DNA from: Mucilaginibacter flavus
GTDB taxonomy: Bacteria > Bacteroidota > Bacteroidia > Sphingobacteriales > Sphingobacteriaceae
Assembly: GCF_030409315.1 (NCBI RefSeq)
Contig: NZ_JAUFPS010000041.1
Span: 372,001 to 436,000 of the forward strand
Length of the DNA stretch: 64,000 bases
Direction: 5' to 3'
The position numbers and the translations under genes are program-made. A model generated the notes under the pieces. That model had not been told where the DNA came from and did no database searches. It saw only the letters and a program-made list of their open reading frames with translations. Position 1 is the first letter of the stretch. The number at the start of each line of letters is the position of its first letter. Shown here one piece after another: positions 61,988 to 64,000 of the stretch.

Positions 61988-64000
61988 ATGAAGAGCCGTT
62001 TAATTGTATTTGTTTTTTTGTTTATATCGCTACGCAGTTATAGCCAATGTTCTTTAAGTGTCAGTATAACATCTTCAGAACCTGGTATTTGCGCAGGTAA
62101 CACTATAGCTTTAACAGCAACACCTGCCGGCGGAAGCGGCTCTTATAGTTATGCCTGGAGTAACGGCGAAACAACCAATGTTGCGCACGTTAATAAAGCT
62201 GGGAGCTATTCGGTAACGGTAACGGATAAATCATCGGGTTGTACTGCTGTAGGTAATACAACAGTAAATATAACGCCTACGCCTAATCCACCTACCGTAA
62301 CAGGTGGGGGGATAGTGTGCCAGGGCAACAGTGCCCATCTTACCATCACTTCTGGAGGGGATAGCTTCCAGTGGTATAAAAATGCAACAGATGTCACGCC
62401 TTTTCATACCGGAACCAGTTACGATACAGATCCTGTTACTACGTTTACCATATTTTACGTGGAAGCTACAAGTAGCGGCTGTACAAGTGCAAGATCAACT
62501 GTTGTTGTAACCAATATTTCAAACCCCACAGCTCATGATGGAGCCGCGTGTTACGGGAGCCCAGTAACATTATCGGTAAGCGGCGGCGATAATTTTCAAT
62601 GGTATACATCCCCCTCATCAACAACGTCGGTAAATTCAGGCGCTATTTTAAATATTAGCTCAATTACAAACAACACTACTTATTATGTGGAGTCTGTTGC
62701 TAACGGTTGTACAAGTGGCCGTACGCCCGTTACCGCTTATGTGACATCAGCCCCACAATCACCTGTAGTTTCACCAAACCAGGGAGTATGCTCCGGCAAT
62801 GTTATTACTTTACATGCTGATGCGCCAGCGGGTGTTGTTGAATGGTATGATGTGGCATCGGGCGGCAGCCCCCTTATTATAAGCCCGGATTATACCACGC
62901 CGACGCTTACAGCCAATACCACCTACTATGTGCAAACCGATTTAAACGGTTGTTTAAGCAACCGTGTACCTGTTACGGTTAACGTTAACCCAATACCATC
63001 TGCACCGGCTAACCAAACGGTAAATGCCTGTTATAACAGTAGCGCGCACCTTACGGCCAGCGCCACCGGCGGAGCGTATCAATGGTACTCTGATGCAAAC
63101 GGCAAACATCTGCTTAAAAATGGCACTACTTATGATACTCCTGCTTTAACCCACGATATCACCTACTATGTTATGGCAGTAAACGGTGGTTGTAGCAGCG
63201 CCCTGACTCCGGTAAATGTGGTTGTAGCAGCTCCTGTTCCGCAACCCTCCGTTATTAACCCACCTGTTATTTGTAACGGCTCTACCGCTGTGCTAACAGC
63301 AACCGCTCCGGGCGGTAATTATCAGTGGTTTACTACAGCCACCGGAGGTACTCCCTTGCCTACAACCGAAAATGGAAAGTTTACAACCCCGGCTTTAACG
63401 GCAACTACAACATACTACGTACAAACCACTATAGGATCATGTACAAGTACCAGAACGGTTGTGCAGGTTCCGGTACTTGCCCCTTTAACCCAACCAACCG
63501 CAACGGGTGCAAGTATTTGCAGTGGTGATGTAGCTACATTAACAGCCGACGGACAAGCCGGTGATTATGCGTGGTATAACGCCGCCGGCGATCTTTTACA
63601 GGTAGGTAAAATTTTTAATACACCAGCGTTAACGGCCACCACTACTTATTACGTTCAGGTAAGTAACAACGGTTGTGCAAGTAATAAAACCGCTGTTCAG
63701 GTTACAGTAAAACCGGCGGCACAGGCACCCGTAGTAAATCCGGGGCCAACAATTTGCCCTGGAGAAACTGCCAGTTTATCGGCAACGGCCCCGGCCGGCC
63801 AATCTATAGATTGGTTTGAGGTGCCCGCAGGCGGCGTATCGCTGCATACAGGCTCCAATTATCAAACTGATGCCATTTATGCCGATAAGAGTTATTATGT
63901 ACAAAGCACTTCGGGTACGTGCATTAGCGCCCGTACGCAGGTTGATGTGAAGGTAAATATTGGTGGTACCAGCTTTCATTACCCATCAAGCACCATAGTT
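61988..64000 (+). CDS. Large secreted Ig-like repeat protein (partial, open at window end)
   Basis: An open frame of 671 codons from the ATG at 61988 to the window edge with no stop. Signal peptide MKSRLIVFVFLFISLRSYSQ. After a first PKD/SprB-like module (residues about 21-95, TATPAGGSGSYSYAWSNGET) there are at least seven Ig-like modules of about 80-85 residues, each with the pattern C..G....L.A......YQWY, then YDTP.LT..TTYYV, then NGC.S.R..V.V. This is the CHU_C-associated Ig-like domain typical of very large Bacteroidota surface adhesins that carry a C-terminal type IX secretion sorting domain. The C-terminus is outside the window. Confidence 0.85.
   Translation, partial: MKSRLIVFVFLFISLRSYSQCSLSVSITSSEPGICAGNTIALTATPAGGSGSYSYAWSNGETTNVAHVNKAGSYSVTVTDKSSGCTAVGNTTVNITPTPNPPTVTGGGIVCQGNSAHLTITSGGDSFQWYKNATDVTPFHTGTSYDTDPVTTFTIFYVEATSSGCTSARSTVVVTNISNPTAHDGAACYGSPVTLSVSGGDNFQWYTSPSSTTSVNSGAILNISSITNNTTYYVESVANGCTSGRTPVTAYVTSAPQSPVVSPNQGVCSGNVITLHADAPAGVVEWYDVASGGSPLIISPDYTTPTLTANTTYYVQTDLNGCLSNRVPVTVNVNPIPSAPANQTVNACYNSSAHLTASATGGAYQWYSDANGKHLLKNGTTYDTPALTHDITYYVMAVNGGCSSALTPVNVVVAAPVPQPSVINPPVICNGSTAVLTATAPGGNYQWFTTATGGTPLPTTENGKFTTPALTATTTYYVQTTIGSCTSTRTVVQVPVLAPLTQPTATGASICSGDVATLTADGQAGDYAWYNAAGDLLQVGKIFNTPALTATTTYYVQVSNNGCASNKTAVQVTVKPAAQAPVVNPGPTICPGETASLSATAPAGQSIDWFEVPAGGVSLHTGSNYQTDAIYADKSYYVQSTSGTCISARTQVDVKVNIGGTSFHYPSSTIV

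Noticed and set aside
1..64000. tRNA, rRNA, insertion sequences, phage integrase or attachment sites
   Set aside because: I saw no transposase or integrase motifs, no tRNA-like cloverleaf and no target duplications; the inverted repeats lack any associated mobile gene.

Overview
The window looks like chromosomal DNA from a Bacteroidota bacterium, most likely Sphingobacteriaceae (Mucilaginibacter/Pedobacter-like). I infer this from the A/T-rich start regions that mostly lack Shine-Dalgarno sequences, the DUF4251 and CHU_C-type Ig-like proteins, the cell-surface glycoside hydrolases, and above all the ~800-residue FtsX/MacB-type permeases that this phylum has amplified. The genus is a guess.

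Layout. 1-7575: unrelated housekeeping genes (eutC, a DUF4251 protein, htpG, a lipoprotein, an FMN reductase), then a leftward two-component operon made of an NtrC-type response regulator and a NtrY-like kinase that overlap by 11 bp. 8097-55353: a rightward cluster of 16 paralogous ABC permeases (called P1 to P16 here), one HlyD/AcrA-type adaptor, two 225-residue ATPases, one TolC-type outer membrane protein, and one DUF4097 beta-repeat protein. 55539-61690: an outer-membrane beta-barrel protein and three secreted glycosidases (GH9, GH3, GH53). 61988-end: a large secreted protein of Ig-like repeats that stays open past the window edge.

How the cluster appears to work. The kinase has two closely spaced membrane helices and almost no periplasmic loop. 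The regulator has receiver, AAA+ and Fis-type HTH domains, so it should activate sigma-54 promoters. Five promoter regions in the cluster (before P1, P7, P12, the adaptor, and the second ATPase) share the same arrangement: two copies of a TGTA-N9-TACA-like operator 21-22 bp apart, followed 70-72 bp later by a TTGGTAY-type -24 box. Intrinsic terminators close most of the units. I infer one regulon with five main transcription units: P1-P6, P7-P10, P12-P14, adaptor-ATPase1-(P15-P16), and ATPase2-TolC. P11 stands alone without the operator. Many permeases would share two ATPases, one adaptor and one outer-membrane channel, giving a modular tripartite MacAB-TolC-like exporter or envelope-stress machine. 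The substrates cannot be read from the sequence.

The gaps between permease genes are filled with several families of short degenerate tandem units (8-mers and 7-mers), often as inverted arms. One family (AGAATCA-like 7-mers) sits mainly at the borders of the inferred transcription units, including a perfect 32-bp inverted repeat around a terminator; the others sit mainly inside units, directly before start codons.
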